DNA of 64,000 bases from NCBI GenBank assembly GCA_003212795.1, contig QCOV01000003.1, forward strand, positions 137,001-201,000, in the 5' to 3' direction. The first letter of the stretch is position 1. Every line of letters starts with the position of its first letter. This DNA is from OCS116 cluster bacterium AG-435-F03. Its GTDB lineage: Bacteria > Pseudomonadota > Alphaproteobacteria > MED-G09. Below the pieces are notes generated by a model. That model ran no database searches, was not told where the DNA came from, and saw only the letters and a program-made list of their open reading frames with translations. The translations under genes were made by a program, and so were the position numbers. Of the stretch, positions 44,910 to 54,470 are shown one piece after another.

Positions 44910-45632
44910 ATGACTAAAGGTCCTCAAGAAAAAACAGTTAGGGCAATTGTTGTTCCTGTTACGCCCTTTCAACAGAATTGCTCTATTGTTTGGTGTTTAG
45001 AAACTTCTATGGGAGCTGTATTTGATCCAGGCGGAGATCTTGATAATATTCTAAAAGCAATTGAGGAAAATGATGTAACTGTCGAAAAAATATTGATAAC
45101 ACATGCACACCTAGATCATGCTGGCGGAGCTCACGAACTTTCTAAAATTCTTAATGTTCCAATTGAAGGTCCTCATAAAGAAGATCTTTTCTTGATGGAA
45201 AGCCTTGCTCAGCAGGGAGAAAAATTTGGCCTACATGGTGCCAAGGTTTTCAAAACTGATAGATATCTTGAAAATGGCGATGAAGTTAAAGTTGGTAATC
45301 AAACTCTAGGTGTCAGACACTGTCCAGGTCATACTCCAGGTCATATTATTTTCTTCCATGAACAGTCTCAATTAGCAGTTGTCGGAGATGTAATCTTCCA
45401 GGGATCAATTGGCAGATCTGATCTTCCGAGAGGTAATCATGAAGAATTAGTAAATTCAATTGTAAATAGATTATGGCCTCTTGGAGACAATATGACATTT
45501 ATCCCTGGTCATGGCCCTCTTTCTACCTTTGGTCAGGAAAGACTGACTAATCCATATGTTTCTGATTTTGCATTAGGTATTGAGAGAGAAATATCACAAA
45601 AAGTAAAAGATCAAGAAGAAGAGCAAAATTAA
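44910..45632 (+). CDS. Glyoxalase II-like MBL-fold hydrolase
   Basis: A 240-residue metallo-beta-lactamase-fold hydrolase similar to YcbL-type glyoxalase II. Motifs include THAHLDHAGGAHEL (about 68-81), RHCPGHTPGHIIFFHEQS, VVGDVIFQGSIGRSDLP and FIPGHGPLSTFGQE. It likely cleaves a thioester or similar bond. Members of this group also occur in general metabolism, so its link to the pathway rests on the operon position, 3 bases after the DLH-like gene. Confidence 0.88.
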   Translation: MTKGPQEKTVRAIVVPVTPFQQNCSIVWCLETSMGAVFDPGGDLDNILKAIEENDVTVEKILITHAHLDHAGGAHELSKILNVPIEGPHKEDLFLMESLAQQGEKFGLHGAKVFKTDRYLENGDEVKVGNQTLGVRHCPGHTPGHIIFFHEQSQLAVVGDVIFQGSIGRSDLPRGNHEELVNSIVNRLWPLGDNMTFIPGHGPLSTFGQERLTNPYVSDFALGIEREISQKVKDQEEEQN

Positions 45633-45648
45633 AGGAATAAAATAGATT

Positions 45649-46899
45649 TTGTTAAATCTAAATATACAAAAATATAAAAGAACTTACCTATGTTCCTTAT
45701 ATTTCCTTCAGGCAATACCTCAGGGTCTCATTTATTTTTCTATACAAGATTGGTTAACTGGTAACGGCTTTACAATTAAGGATATAGCTCTAATTACTGC
45801 AATTTCATCAATACCATGGTCATTGAAATTTATAATAGCACCTTTTGTTGATTACTATTCAGAATCAAACATGGGTAAAAGAAGATCTTGGATAATTTTA
45901 TCTATTCTTTTTATGAGTATAACAATATTTATCGCGGCAATACTTTCAAAAAATGAAATCGATCCATTGCTACTTGGAATTACTTTTTTTTCAACTTTAC
46001 TTGCTACTTCTATTCTTGATGTTTCAACAGATGGACTAGCAATAGATATTTTAAATGATAATGAAAGAGGTACTGTTAATGGACTAATGTGGGCCTTTCG
46101 AACTTTCGGCTTAAGTTTGTCAGGTATTTCTTCAGCTTATATCATGACAAATTATGGCCTAATAAATGCAATCGCATTTATTGGGTTTTTTATTTTTTTA
46201 GCGGGTGTCCTTCTTTCAATTTTTAGAGAGAAACAAACAGATAAATACCTTTCGTTTGGAACCAAGATTAATACTAACGAATTATCTCCATTCAAATTTA
46301 AAGATACTATCCTTTTTATTATTAAGACTATTAATCAAAAACATATTTTTTTATTAATTTTATTTTGTATTACCTCAAATCTTGCTTCAGGTATACATTT
46401 CTCATCAATTTCATATCTTTATACAAATTATGCTGACTGGAAATCATTCGACTTAACATTTTATAGGTCGGTCGCACTTTATGGTGGAATTTTAGCTGCA
46501 CTTTTGGGTGGATATCTTTCTGATAAAGTAAATTCACAATTAATTATAAAGATATCACATGTATCTCTTAGTTTTCTATGTTTATTAATTGCAATTCAAA
46601 CAAATATCATAATAAATGAGTTTTTTGGAATAGGCATATTGCTTGCCTTTTCATTTTTTAATTCATTTGCATTAACTGCTGTCTTAGCTTTATGTATGAA
46701 ATTTTCTTTATCATCTTATGCGGCATCAATATTTGCTATTTTTATGAGTACAAGGCATTTTTCAAGAATTATTGGTGAAACTTTTGCTGGTATATTTGAC
46801 GGTTTCTTTAATTTAACTGTTAGTTCAATTTACCTAATAACAGCTTTTTTATGTATCTTACCTTTAGCATTTTTAAATTATTCCAAACCCAAGGTATAG
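45649..46899 (+). CDS. MFS carrier (AmpG/PAT-like)
   Basis: A 416-residue, 12-helix inner-membrane carrier. The N-terminal YFLQAIPQGLIYFSIQDWL followed by SIPWSLKFIIAPFVDYY resembles the AmpG (muropeptide permease)/acetyl-CoA transporter branch of the MFS. The start is a TTG at 45649 with AAGGA about 14 bases upstream; no nearby in-frame ATG exists before the first helix. It is the last gene of the module 4 operon, which could make it the inner-membrane importer, although a housekeeping AmpG-like role is possible. Confidence 0.78.
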   Translation: MLNLNIQKYKRTYLCSLYFLQAIPQGLIYFSIQDWLTGNGFTIKDIALITAISSIPWSLKFIIAPFVDYYSESNMGKRRSWIILSILFMSITIFIAAILSKNEIDPLLLGITFFSTLLATSILDVSTDGLAIDILNDNERGTVNGLMWAFRTFGLSLSGISSAYIMTNYGLINAIAFIGFFIFLAGVLLSIFREKQTDKYLSFGTKINTNELSPFKFKDTILFIIKTINQKHIFLLILFCITSNLASGIHFSSISYLYTNYADWKSFDLTFYRSVALYGGILAALLGGYLSDKVNSQLIIKISHVSLSFLCLLIAIQTNIIINEFFGIGILLAFSFFNSFALTAVLALCMKFSLSSYAASIFAIFMSTRHFSRIIGETFAGIFDGFFNLTVSSIYLITAFLCILPLAFLNYSKPKV

Positions 46900-46923
46900 G
46901 ATAATTTTTTGCCATCATAAAAC

Positions 46924-46951
46924 TTGACACAAACCATCCTAGGGTTATAGT
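46924..46951 (+). promoter_or_regulatory. Sigma70-type promoter for rplU-rpmA
   Basis: A perfect TTGACA (46924-46929) and TATAGT (46946-46951, 5 of 6) are separated by 16 bases, 38 bases before the rplU start. This is the strongest promoter match in the window. Confidence 0.65.
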
Positions 46952-46989
46952 CGCGCCACACATTAATTTGTAATAAGAATGGGTTGAAA

Positions 46990-47514
46990 ATGTACGCTGT
47001 TATTAAAACTGGTGGTAAACAATATAAAGTATCAAAGGATGATATTATTTCTGTCGAAAAATTATCTGAAGACACTGGTAAAAAGATCAAGTTAAATGAG
47101 GTCTTAATCATATCGGACAAAGGAAAACCAATTGTCGGAGATCCATTAATTAAAGGTGCAAGTGTAGAGGCAGAGATTATGGATCACTTCAGGGCTGCTA
47201 AAATTACAGTCTTTAAGAAAAAAAGAAGACATAATTACAGAAGAAAAAAAGGTCATAAACAAAATATTACAAATTTAAAGATTTTAAGTATAAATGCTTC
47301 TCAGGGGAAAACTAAAGCCTCCGATACCGAAGAAAAGAAGACAACAACAAAAAAGGCAGCTCCAAAAAAGGCAGCTCCAAAAAAGGCAGCTCCAAAAAAA
47401 GCAGCTCCAAAAAAAGTAGCCACAAAATCAAAAAAAACTGAAGACAAACCAAAAAAATCTGATAAAAAGGCTAAATCGGAACCAAAAAAAACTAATAAAG
47501 GTTCAAAGGAGTAA
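46990..47514 (+). CDS. rplU: 50S ribosomal protein L21 with Lys/Ala/Pro-rich tail
   Basis: Large-subunit ribosomal protein. Residues 1-100 are a standard L21 (MYAVIKTGGKQYKV, KRRHNYRRKKGHKQ). The remaining 75 residues are a highly basic tail containing four KKAAP pentapeptides and one KKVAT, then Lys-rich low-complexity sequence; E. coli L21 stops near residue 103. The ATG at 46990 is chosen because it gives the canonical N terminus (an in-frame TTG six bases earlier is ignored). rpmA follows 3 bases later, as usual. Confidence 0.95.
   Translation: MYAVIKTGGKQYKVSKDDIISVEKLSEDTGKKIKLNEVLIISDKGKPIVGDPLIKGASVEAEIMDHFRAAKITVFKKKRRHNYRRKKGHKQNITNLKILSINASQGKTKASDTEEKKTTTKKAAPKKAAPKKAAPKKAAPKKVATKSKKTEDKPKKSDKKAKSEPKKTNKGSKE
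47350..47424 (+). repeat. 15-base tandem repeat in rplU tail
   Basis: Five head-to-tail units of AAAAAGGCAGCTCCA or close variants, encoding KKAAP four times and KKVAT once. The fifth unit has diverged. Length is likely to vary between strains through replication slippage. Confidence 0.9.
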
Positions 47515-47517
47515 AAA

Positions 47518-47787
47518 ATGGCTCACAAGAAAGCAGGCGGTTCATCAAGGAACGGAAGAGATTCAGCTGGAAGAAGACTTGGTGTTAAAAAATATGGAGG
47601 GGAAAATGTTATTCCCGGAAATATTATTATTCGTCAAAGAGGAACAAAGTGGAAGCCAGGTAAAAATGTTGGCTTAGGAAAAGATCATACAATCTTCTCT
47701 TTAATTCAAGGAACTGTGGATTTTTCAAAAACACAAAATGGAAGACCGGTAGTTTCTGTAAAGCCAAGTCCAGAAGCTACAAACTAG
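47518..47787 (+). CDS. rpmA: 50S ribosomal protein L27
   Basis: An 89-residue ribosomal protein whose N-terminal tail reaches the peptidyl-transferase centre. It begins [20 protein letters not shown] and includes [19 protein letters not shown], the conserved L27 pattern. There is no extra N-terminal leader to be cleaved, unlike Firmicutes. The rplU-rpmA-obg order is typical. Confidence 0.97.
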   Translation: MAHKKAGGSSRNGRDSAGRRLGVKKYGGENVIPGNIIIRQRGTKWKPGKNVGLGKDHTIFSLIQGTVDFSKTQNGRPVVSVKPSPEATN

Positions 47788-47839
47788 AAAAGTTTCAACT
47801 TAATCACTATAATATTTAATTAACTTTGCGAGCATGGTT

Positions 47840-48859
47840 ATGAAATTCCTTGATCAGGCAAAAATACATATTCAATCTGGAAACGGCGGAAACGGTTGTG
47901 TAAGTTTTCGTAGAGAAAAGTTTGTTGAATTCGGAGGTCCAAACGGCGGGAATGGTGGTAAAGGAGGCGATATCATTATCAAATGCGTTGATGGGCTCAA
48001 TACTTTAATTGATTATAGATATAGACAACATTTTAAAGCAAAAAATGGTAGTCCAGGAATGGGAAGTGATAAAACTGGTAGATCAGGCGAGGATACAATT
48101 ATTGAAGTTCCAAGGGGTACATTAATATTGGAAGAGGATAATGAAGAGGTCATTGCAGATGTTGTTAATAAAGATCAATCTCTCACTATTCTAAAAGGTG
48201 GGAATGGAGGGTTCGGTAATGCGCATTTTAAGAGCTCAGAAAACCAAACACCACGAACTGCTAATGATGGAGAAAATGGTCAAGAAAAATGGATATGGCT
48301 TAGATTAAAACTTATTGCCGATATTGGTTTAATTGGATTACCCAATGCCGGTAAATCAACTTTAATATCAACTGTGAGTGAAGCAAAGCCTAAGATTGCT
48401 GATTACCCCTTTACAACACTAAACCCAGTTCTTGGTATAGCAAAATATAATGATAATGAGTTAGTAATTGCTGATATCCCTGGGTTAATCGAAGGCGCCC
48501 ATGAAGGCAAGGGTCTAGGTGATAGATTTCTTGGGCATATTGAAAGATGTAATTTGCTTCTTCATTTGATCGATGCAAATGACACTGATGTAATTAATTC
48601 ATGGAAAACTGTTAGAAATGAGATATCAGCATATTCTAAAGAATTAGATGAGAAAAAAGAAATTATTGTCTTATCTAAGTCAGACTCTATTGATGAAGAA
48701 AAATTAGATGAAAAATTAATTATTTTAAAAGATTATACTAATAAAGATGTTTTCAAGATGTCTTCTGTAACCGGAAAAGGAATTACTTCGATACTTAGAA
48801 TATTGCATGATAATATCTCAAAAACTGAAGATGATGATATAAAAGGTTGGCAACCATGA
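47840..48859 (+). CDS. obg: GTPase Obg (CgtA)
   Basis: Essential GTPase in 50S assembly and stress control. The 339 residues comprise the glycine-rich Obg fold (1-158; [29 protein letters not shown]) and a G domain with [27 protein letters not shown] and LSKSD. The ATG at 47840 gives the canonical MKFLDQ start with GAG seven bases upstream; an ATG six bases earlier is less likely. The short C terminus ends soon after the G domain. Its stop overlaps the proB start (ATGA). Confidence 0.96.
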   Translation: MKFLDQAKIHIQSGNGGNGCVSFRREKFVEFGGPNGGNGGKGGDIIIKCVDGLNTLIDYRYRQHFKAKNGSPGMGSDKTGRSGEDTIIEVPRGTLILEEDNEEVIADVVNKDQSLTILKGGNGGFGNAHFKSSENQTPRTANDGENGQEKWIWLRLKLIADIGLIGLPNAGKSTLISTVSEAKPKIADYPFTTLNPVLGIAKYNDNELVIADIPGLIEGAHEGKGLGDRFLGHIERCNLLLHLIDANDTDVINSWKTVRNEISAYSKELDEKKEIIVLSKSDSIDEEKLDEKLIILKDYTNKDVFKMSSVTGKGITSILRILHDNISKTEDDDIKGWQP

Positions 48860-49971
48860 AAATAAAAGAAATAAATAGAATGGTGGTGAAAATTGGCTCC
48901 TCACTTCTTATTGATAAAGATAAAGGAGTGAATAACAATTTCTTGAATAATATTAGTGAAGATATTTTGTCATTAAAAAAAAGGGGTATAGAAACTTTAG
49001 TAGTTTCTTCAGGCGCTATAGAATTAGGAAAAATTGAATTAGATAAAACAAAAGAGAAATTTAATTTAGCAGAAAGTCAGGCCGCTTCTTCAATTGGCCA
49101 AATAAAATTAATAAATTCTTGGAAAGAATCTTTAAGTAAGTTTGATCTTAATGCTGCGCAAATATTAATAACTGCTGAAGATACAGAAAATAGAAAAAGA
49201 TTTTTAAATGCTAGATCAACAATAGAAGAATTATTGCGAGAAAAATATATTCCAATAATAAATGAGAATGATACGGTAGCTACATCCGAGATCAGGTATG
49301 GAGATAATGATAGACTAGCAGCTAGAATAGCTGGAATGGTTGCTGCGGATTGCTTAATCCTGTTATCCAATGTTGAAGGTCTCTATGAGAGAGATCCCTC
49401 TAATGAAGAAAGCAGATTAGTTAGTAATGTAGAAATTATAGATAAGAGCATTACTGATATGGCAGGTGAGGCAGGAGAATTAGGTAGAGGCGGTATGATA
49501 ACAAAAATTGAAGCTGCAAAAATAGCTACTAAGAGTGGCTGCCAAATGATTATTTCTTCAGGTAGAGTAAAAAACCCTATCCTATCTTCACTAAATGATG
49601 GAATTGGAACTGTTTTCCAATCTCAAAATAAAAACCTGAGTGCTCTTAAAAGCTGGATTTCTGGAAGTATAAAACCATCGGGAGAAATAAATATTGATAA
49701 CGGAGCTAACTTAGCTCTTAAAAATGGTAAAAGTCTTCTATCTGCGGGAATTATTAATTTTGATGGTGAATTTGATAAAGGTGATACTGTTACAATTAAA
49801 TCTCGAGATAAAGAAGTAGCTAGGGGCTTAACTAATTTCAATTCAAATGATTTATCTAAAATAATTGGTAAAAAATCTGAAGAAATTGAAGAAATTTTAG
49901 GCTATCTTACTAAGACGGAAGTAATTCATAGAAATAATTTATTTTACTCTGGAAATATGGATGAAGACTAA
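48856..49971 (+). CDS. proB: Glutamate 5-kinase
   Basis: First enzyme of proline synthesis, phosphorylating glutamate. The 371-residue protein has an amino-acid-kinase domain ([60 protein letters not shown]) and a C-terminal PUA domain (about 278-365). The start is ATG 48856, overlapping the obg stop as ATGA; a TTG nine bases earlier is disregarded. proA follows with a one-base overlap, the natural pairing for channelled glutamyl phosphate. Confidence 0.96.
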   Translation: MKIKEINRMVVKIGSSLLIDKDKGVNNNFLNNISEDILSLKKRGIETLVVSSGAIELGKIELDKTKEKFNLAESQAASSIGQIKLINSWKESLSKFDLNAAQILITAEDTENRKRFLNARSTIEELLREKYIPIINENDTVATSEIRYGDNDRLAARIAGMVAADCLILLSNVEGLYERDPSNEESRLVSNVEIIDKSITDMAGEAGELGRGGMITKIEAAKIATKSGCQMIISSGRVKNPILSSLNDGIGTVFQSQNKNLSALKSWISGSIKPSGEINIDNGANLALKNGKSLLSAGIINFDGEFDKGDTVTIKSRDKEVARGLTNFNSNDLSKIIGKKSEEIEEILGYLTKTEVIHRNNLFYSGNMDED

Positions 49972-51236
49972 TGAATGAAGATATAAGATTACAATTAACT
50001 AAGATTGGTAATGATGCAAAAAAAGCATCTAACGCACTATCCATGGCAAGTGAAGACAAAAAAAATCAAGCCTTAATGAATATGGCTGAACTTATTGAAA
50101 ACAACCAAGACGAAATTCTTAAGGCCAACAATACTGATATGAAAAAAGCTGAAGAAAAAGGAATATCAGATTCCTTTCTAGACCGTCTTTATTTAGATAA
50201 AGATCGAATTTCTTCTATAAGTAACGGTCTGAGATCTATTGTAGAGCTAAATGATCCCGTTGGAGAAGAAATAGGAAGATGGCAACGGCCTAATGGTCTT
50301 GATATTTCTAGGGTAAGAACTCCTTTAGGAGTTATCGGAGTAATTTATGAAAGCAGACCAAATGTTACTGCTGATGCTGGAGCATTGTGTCTTAAAGCTG
50401 GAAATGCAGTTATTTTAAGGGGAGGATCAGAAAGCTTCCATTCCTCTAATGCTATACATAAATTTTTGGTTCAAGGATTAGAGGCTTCCAATTTACCAAA
50501 ACACTCTATCCAAATTATACCAACTACAGACCGTGAGGCGGTCGGTCTCCTTTTAGGAGGATTAAATGGAAATATTGATGTTATTGTCCCGCGCGGTGGT
50601 AAAAGTCTTGTAGAAAGAGTTCAGAATGAAGCTAAAATACCTGTGTTTGGCCATTTGGAAGGAATATGTCACTTATATGTCGATAAAAGTGCAGATTTGA
50701 CAAAAGCTAAAGATATTATAATTAATGCAAAAATGAGGAGACCAGGTATTTGTGGTGCTGCCGAGACATTATTAATTGATAAAAATAGTGATAAGTCTTT
50801 TCTTCCTTTACTAGTAAATTCATTGAAAGATAGTGGATGTGAGGTAAGAGGATGTGAGGAAACTCTCAAATTAACTGATAATATAATTTCTGCAAATGAT
50901 GAAGATTGGTCAACTGAATATCTTGAGGCAATTATAAGCGTAAAGATAGTTGATGGCGTAGAGGAGGCAATTTCACATATTGATGAGTATTCAACTAATC
51001 ACACAGACTCAATAATTACAGAAGATAATGATATTGCAGAAAAATTTATGAGAGAAGTTGATAGTGCGATAGTTATGCATAACACATCTACTCAGTTTGC
51101 AGATGGCGGTGAATTTGGTATGGGAGCAGAAATTGGTATTGCAACAGGAAGATTTCATGCCAGAGGGCCAGTAGGTGTAGAACAATTAACTAGTTTTAAA
51201 TATATAGTTCGTGGTTCAGGCCAAATAAGACCTTAG
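49971..51236 (+). CDS. proA: Glutamate-5-semialdehyde dehydrogenase (gamma-glutamyl phosphate reductase)
   Basis: Second enzyme of proline synthesis; reduces glutamyl-5-phosphate with NADPH. The 421-residue ALDH-fold protein shows [31 protein letters not shown], and the catalytic Cys261 in [14 protein letters not shown], ending with [20 protein letters not shown]. The start codon overlaps the proB stop by one base (TAATG). Confidence 0.97.
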   Translation: MNEDIRLQLTKIGNDAKKASNALSMASEDKKNQALMNMAELIENNQDEILKANNTDMKKAEEKGISDSFLDRLYLDKDRISSISNGLRSIVELNDPVGEEIGRWQRPNGLDISRVRTPLGVIGVIYESRPNVTADAGALCLKAGNAVILRGGSESFHSSNAIHKFLVQGLEASNLPKHSIQIIPTTDREAVGLLLGGLNGNIDVIVPRGGKSLVERVQNEAKIPVFGHLEGICHLYVDKSADLTKAKDIIINAKMRRPGICGAAETLLIDKNSDKSFLPLLVNSLKDSGCEVRGCEETLKLTDNIISANDEDWSTEYLEAIISVKIVDGVEEAISHIDEYSTNHTDSIITEDNDIAEKFMREVDSAIVMHNTSTQFADGGEFGMGAEIGIATGRFHARGPVGVEQLTSFKYIVRGSGQIRP

Positions 51237-51249
51237 TGATGATACTCTA

Positions 51250-51846
51250 GTGAATAATTATATTTTACCAATAAAACCTGGATCACAAATTGGCCTATTT
51301 GGAGGCTCTTTTAATCCAGCACATGAATGGCATTTTCAAGTTTCAAAAAATGCTTTAAGTGAACTTAATTTAAATCAAGTTATTTGGTTAGTATCTATGT
51401 CCAATCCACTTAAAGAAGATGAAGACATTATGGACTTTCATGACAGATTTATGAGTGCAAGGGATATTGCAAAAAAAAATAATTTCTTTGTTAGTGATTT
51501 TGAAAAAGAATATAAGACAAAATACAGTATAGATACTGTTTCAAAAATTATGGAATTATATCCAGATGTAAATTTTGTATGGGTTATGGGCTCTGACTGT
51601 GCTGCAGAAATTTCTCAATGGAAGGATTGGGAAAAATTTTTGGATTTAATTCCAATAGCAATTTATCCAAGACCATCCTTTGAGATTGAATCAAATAAGC
51701 TAGACTTAATAAAAGAAAGAGCAAAAATAATCGGTAGTAATAATCAGAAAGGTTTTACAAAATTTAAACCACCTGTAATAACATTTATTCCAGGTCCTAT
51801 GAGTGATATTTCCTCAAGTCAAATTAGAAAGCTAAAAGATGGATAA
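51250..51846 (+). CDS. nadD: Nicotinate-nucleotide adenylyltransferase
   Basis: Joins nicotinate mononucleotide and ATP in NAD synthesis. The 198-residue protein has the nucleotidyltransferase motif GLFGGSFNPAHEWHF (the usual form is GGSFNPxHxGH, so Gly before the second His is Trp here) and the C-terminal ISSSQIRKL (family ISSTxIR). The start is a GTG at 51250, in line with the conserved N terminus. It overlaps rsfS by 8 bases; nadD-rsfS is the standard order. Confidence 0.93.
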   Translation: MNNYILPIKPGSQIGLFGGSFNPAHEWHFQVSKNALSELNLNQVIWLVSMSNPLKEDEDIMDFHDRFMSARDIAKKNNFFVSDFEKEYKTKYSIDTVSKIMELYPDVNFVWVMGSDCAAEISQWKDWEKFLDLIPIAIYPRPSFEIESNKLDLIKERAKIIGSNNQKGFTKFKPPVITFIPGPMSDISSSQIRKLKDG

Positions 51847-52168
51847 AACCTTAGATAATATTGTAACTCAATTAGAAGATAATAAAGCCTTAGATATTAT
51901 TTCGATAGATTTAAAAGGAAAATCAGATATTGCTGATTTTTTAGTTATTGCTACTGGGACATCAAATAGACACGTAGGTTCATTATCAGAAAATCTAATT
52001 ACTGAACTAAAAAAAGATGGAATAAAAAACATTAAAGCAGAAGGTATTAACAAGAGTGATTGGGTTCTTATTGATAGTGGAGATGTAATTGTACATATTT
52101 TTCGAAAAGAAGTTCGTGAGTTCTATAATTTAGAAAAATTATGGCAAACTAATATAGAAACAAACTAA
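51839..52168 (+). CDS. rsfS: Ribosomal silencing factor RsfS
   Basis: Binds L14 and blocks subunit joining during starvation. The 109-residue protein reads KALDIISIDLKGKSDIADF then FLVIATGTSNRHVGSLSEN, and SGDVIVHIFRKEVREFYNLE-K-LW near the end, the signature of the RsfS/Iojap family. It overlaps the end of nadD by 8 bases, so its translation is probably coupled. Confidence 0.95.
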   Translation: MDKTLDNIVTQLEDNKALDIISIDLKGKSDIADFLVIATGTSNRHVGSLSENLITELKKDGIKNIKAEGINKSDWVLIDSGDVIVHIFRKEVREFYNLEKLWQTNIETN

Positions 52169-52176
52169 ATATACTT

Positions 52177-52650
52177 ATGTTAATAACTATTATTTATATT
52201 GGTAGTTCGAATAATTTATTCCAAGATGTTGTTAGAGATTATGAAAAAAGAATCAAAAATCTAGGAAGAAGTATTGGTCTAAAAGAAATTATTTATAAGG
52301 AAATTAAAAATTCTAATAAAAAAAATGCTACTGAAAAAAAAGATGAGGAAACTAAAAAATTAATAGGCCAAAAAGAAAAAGAAGCAGTAAACATTCTTCT
52401 TGATATAGAGGGCTCAAAATTAAACTCAGTCGAATTTTCAGAGTGCATTCTTGATCAAGCAGATATTAATCAGAATATTAATTTTTTTATTGGTGGATCT
52501 GAGGGTATCGATAGAAAATATTCCGGAGATTTTGATAAGATAATTTCATTTGGGGACTTAACATGGCCCCATAAGATGTTTAAAATGATGCTTTTGGAAC
52601 AGATCTACAGGTCAATAACGATTATTAACAAACACCCCTATCACAAATAA
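52177..52650 (+). CDS. rlmH: 23S rRNA (pseudouridine1915-N3)-methyltransferase RlmH
   Basis: SPOUT methyltransferase that modifies pseudouridine 1915 in helix 69 of 23S rRNA. The 157-residue protein has FFIGGSEGIDRKY (SAM-binding knot), and the C-terminal FGDLTWPHKMFKMMLLEQIYRS with the terminal HPYHK, both very conserved. The ctpA start overlaps the stop by one base. Confidence 0.95.
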   Translation: MLITIIYIGSSNNLFQDVVRDYEKRIKNLGRSIGLKEIIYKEIKNSNKKNATEKKDEETKKLIGQKEKEAVNILLDIEGSKLNSVEFSECILDQADINQNINFFIGGSEGIDRKYSGDFDKIISFGDLTWPHKMFKMMLLEQIYRSITIINKHPYHK

Positions 52651-53954
52651 TGCTAATAAAAACTTATAATAAATCTATATTTACAATTTTATGTCTAATA
52701 ATTCTAAATTCCTTATCTCTAGAAGGAAAAACACTAGAGAGAGAGAATGTAGATTTGTTAAATAAAGTTATAGATTTAGTTGATAAAGAATATATCGAGT
52801 CAACGGAACAAAGTGAATTAGTTGAGGCTGCAATTAATGGGATGCTCCAATCTTTAGACCCTCATTCAGTTTATTTAACACCAAAAGATTTTGCCAATCT
52901 ACAAAATGATACAAGTGGAGAATTTGGTGGTATTGGAATAGAGGTTACTATGGAAAATGGCGTAATAAAAGTAATCAGTCCAATTGATGAAACACCGGCA
53001 CAAAAGGCCGGCATGATTGCAGGGGATTATATTACTCATATCAATAAAGAGCCAATATTTGGTAAAAACCTCAATGATGCAGTTGATCTTATGCGAGGAA
53101 AACCTAATACAGAAGTAGCAATAACTGTTGTTCGTAAGGAAAAAGATGATGCTTTTGATATAACAATTATAAGAGATATTATACAAATACCTGGAATTAA
53201 AAGTGAAATTAAAGGGAAAAATAATAATATTGGATACATTAGAATTTCTGCATTCAATGAGAGAACATCTGAAAAATTATATAAAGAACTCTATATTCAT
53301 GAGAACAATAAAAACCCATCTATTAAGGGGTATATTTTAGATCTGAGAAGAAATCCTGGAGGATTACTGAAACAAGCAATTGAAGTAGCTAATATGTTTC
53401 TTGATTATGGAGAAATTGTTTCTACAAAAAGACCAAGATTTGAAGAAAAAATTAATTCTTTTGAAGCAAAAAGAGGTGACTTTATAAATCAAAAACCTCT
53501 TATTATTTTAGTAAATGGTGGTTCTGCTTCAGCGTCAGAAATTGTAGCTGGCGCTCTTCAAGATCACAATAGAGCAATAATTATTGGAACCAGAACCTTC
53601 GGAAAGGGTTCAGTACAAACACTTTATCCTATAAATAAAAATAATCTTTATTTCCCAAATTCTAAAAATCTTGGAGCCTTAAAATTAACAACTGCTGAAT
53701 ATTTTACTCCTAGAGGAAGATCTATTCAGGCGGAAGGAATTGAACCTGATTTTGTAATAAAGCAAGAACCTACAAAGGAAAATAATCCCGAAATATATGA
53801 AGTAGGGGAAACACAATTAAATGAATTTATAAAAAAGGATTCAAACGACAAATCTGAATCAGGATCATCCGCATATATACCTTTAGATAGCAGTGAGGAC
53901 ACCCAACTGAATTTAGCGGTAGAAATAATGAATGATCTATTATTAAAGATTTAA
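52650..53954 (+). CDS. ctpA: S41 family C-terminal processing peptidase
   Basis: Periplasmic serine protease with a Ser-Lys dyad. The 434-residue precursor has a signal peptide (about 1-27), a helical N-terminal domain, a PDZ domain (about 90-165; FGGIGIEV, AQKAGMIAGDYITHINK) and the protease domain with RRNPGGLL, catalytic S294 in GGSASASEIVAGALQD and K319 in TFGKGSVQ (25 residues apart, as in Tsp). In many alphaproteobacteria an M23 peptidase gene lies between rlmH and ctpA; here it is absent. Confidence 0.94.
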   Translation: MLIKTYNKSIFTILCLIILNSLSLEGKTLERENVDLLNKVIDLVDKEYIESTEQSELVEAAINGMLQSLDPHSVYLTPKDFANLQNDTSGEFGGIGIEVTMENGVIKVISPIDETPAQKAGMIAGDYITHINKEPIFGKNLNDAVDLMRGKPNTEVAITVVRKEKDDAFDITIIRDIIQIPGIKSEIKGKNNNIGYIRISAFNERTSEKLYKELYIHENNKNPSIKGYILDLRRNPGGLLKQAIEVANMFLDYGEIVSTKRPRFEEKINSFEAKRGDFINQKPLIILVNGGSASASEIVAGALQDHNRAIIIGTRTFGKGSVQTLYPINKNNLYFPNSKNLGALKLTTAEYFTPRGRSIQAEGIEPDFVIKQEPTKENNPEIYEVGETQLNEFIKKDSNDKSESGSSAYIPLDSSEDTQLNLAVEIMNDLLLKI

Positions 53955-53969
53955 ATTATCGAGAATAAA

Positions 53970-54470
53970 ATGAATAAAAATTTGGGATTAAGAAAGGCTG
54001 TTGGAATTATTTTAGCTAGAGATGACGGAAAAATTTGGACAGGCAAACGTAAAATTGGCATTGGAGTGAGGCCTAACGAGAAAAACTTATGGCAAATGCC
54101 ACAAGGGGGTATAGATATTGGTGAAAGTCCTGAAAATGCAGCATATCGTGAATTAGAAGAAGAAACTGGTACAACTTCAGCAGAGATTATTTTTACTTTA
54201 GATGAGTGGCTAGAATATAATTTACCTTCTGAACTAATTGGGAAAGCCTTAGGAGGAAAATTCAAAGGACAAAAACAAAAATGGTTCCTTATGATCTTTA
54301 AAGGTGATGATAGTGATTTTAACCTAAACAGTCATATAGCTGAATTTGATGAGTGGGCATGGAGAGATATAGAAGAAATGCCTGATCTAGTTGTAGATTT
54401 TAAAAAAGAATTATATTTAAAACTTATAGAAAAATTTTCACCTATAAAAGATAAAATTAAGAGTAATTAG
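53970..54470 (+). CDS. rppH: RNA pyrophosphohydrolase RppH
   Basis: Nudix enzyme that removes pyrophosphate from RNA 5' ends and starts mRNA decay. The 166 residues include NLWQMPQGGIDIGESPENAA followed by YRELEEETG (Nudix box GGIDIGE...RELEEETG) and KGQKQKWFLMIF. These are the RppH family pattern, and location after ctpA matches many alphaproteobacteria. The 3' end overlaps the convergent atpC gene by 14 bases. Confidence 0.94.
   Translation: MNKNLGLRKAVGIILARDDGKIWTGKRKIGIGVRPNEKNLWQMPQGGIDIGESPENAAYRELEEETGTTSAEIIFTLDEWLEYNLPSELIGKALGGKFKGQKQKWFLMIFKGDDSDFNLNSHIAEFDEWAWRDIEEMPDLVVDFKKELYLKLIEKFSPIKDKIKSN

Noticed and set aside
23514-46899. Island as a recently acquired mobile element
   Set aside because: No integrase, transposase, flanking tRNA repeat or shift in base composition was seen within or at its borders.
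47350-47424. The rplU repeats as an assembly error or CRISPR-like array
   Set aside because: The frame stays open through the 15-base units and continues in normal Lys-rich sequence to a stop next to rpmA; there are no spacers.
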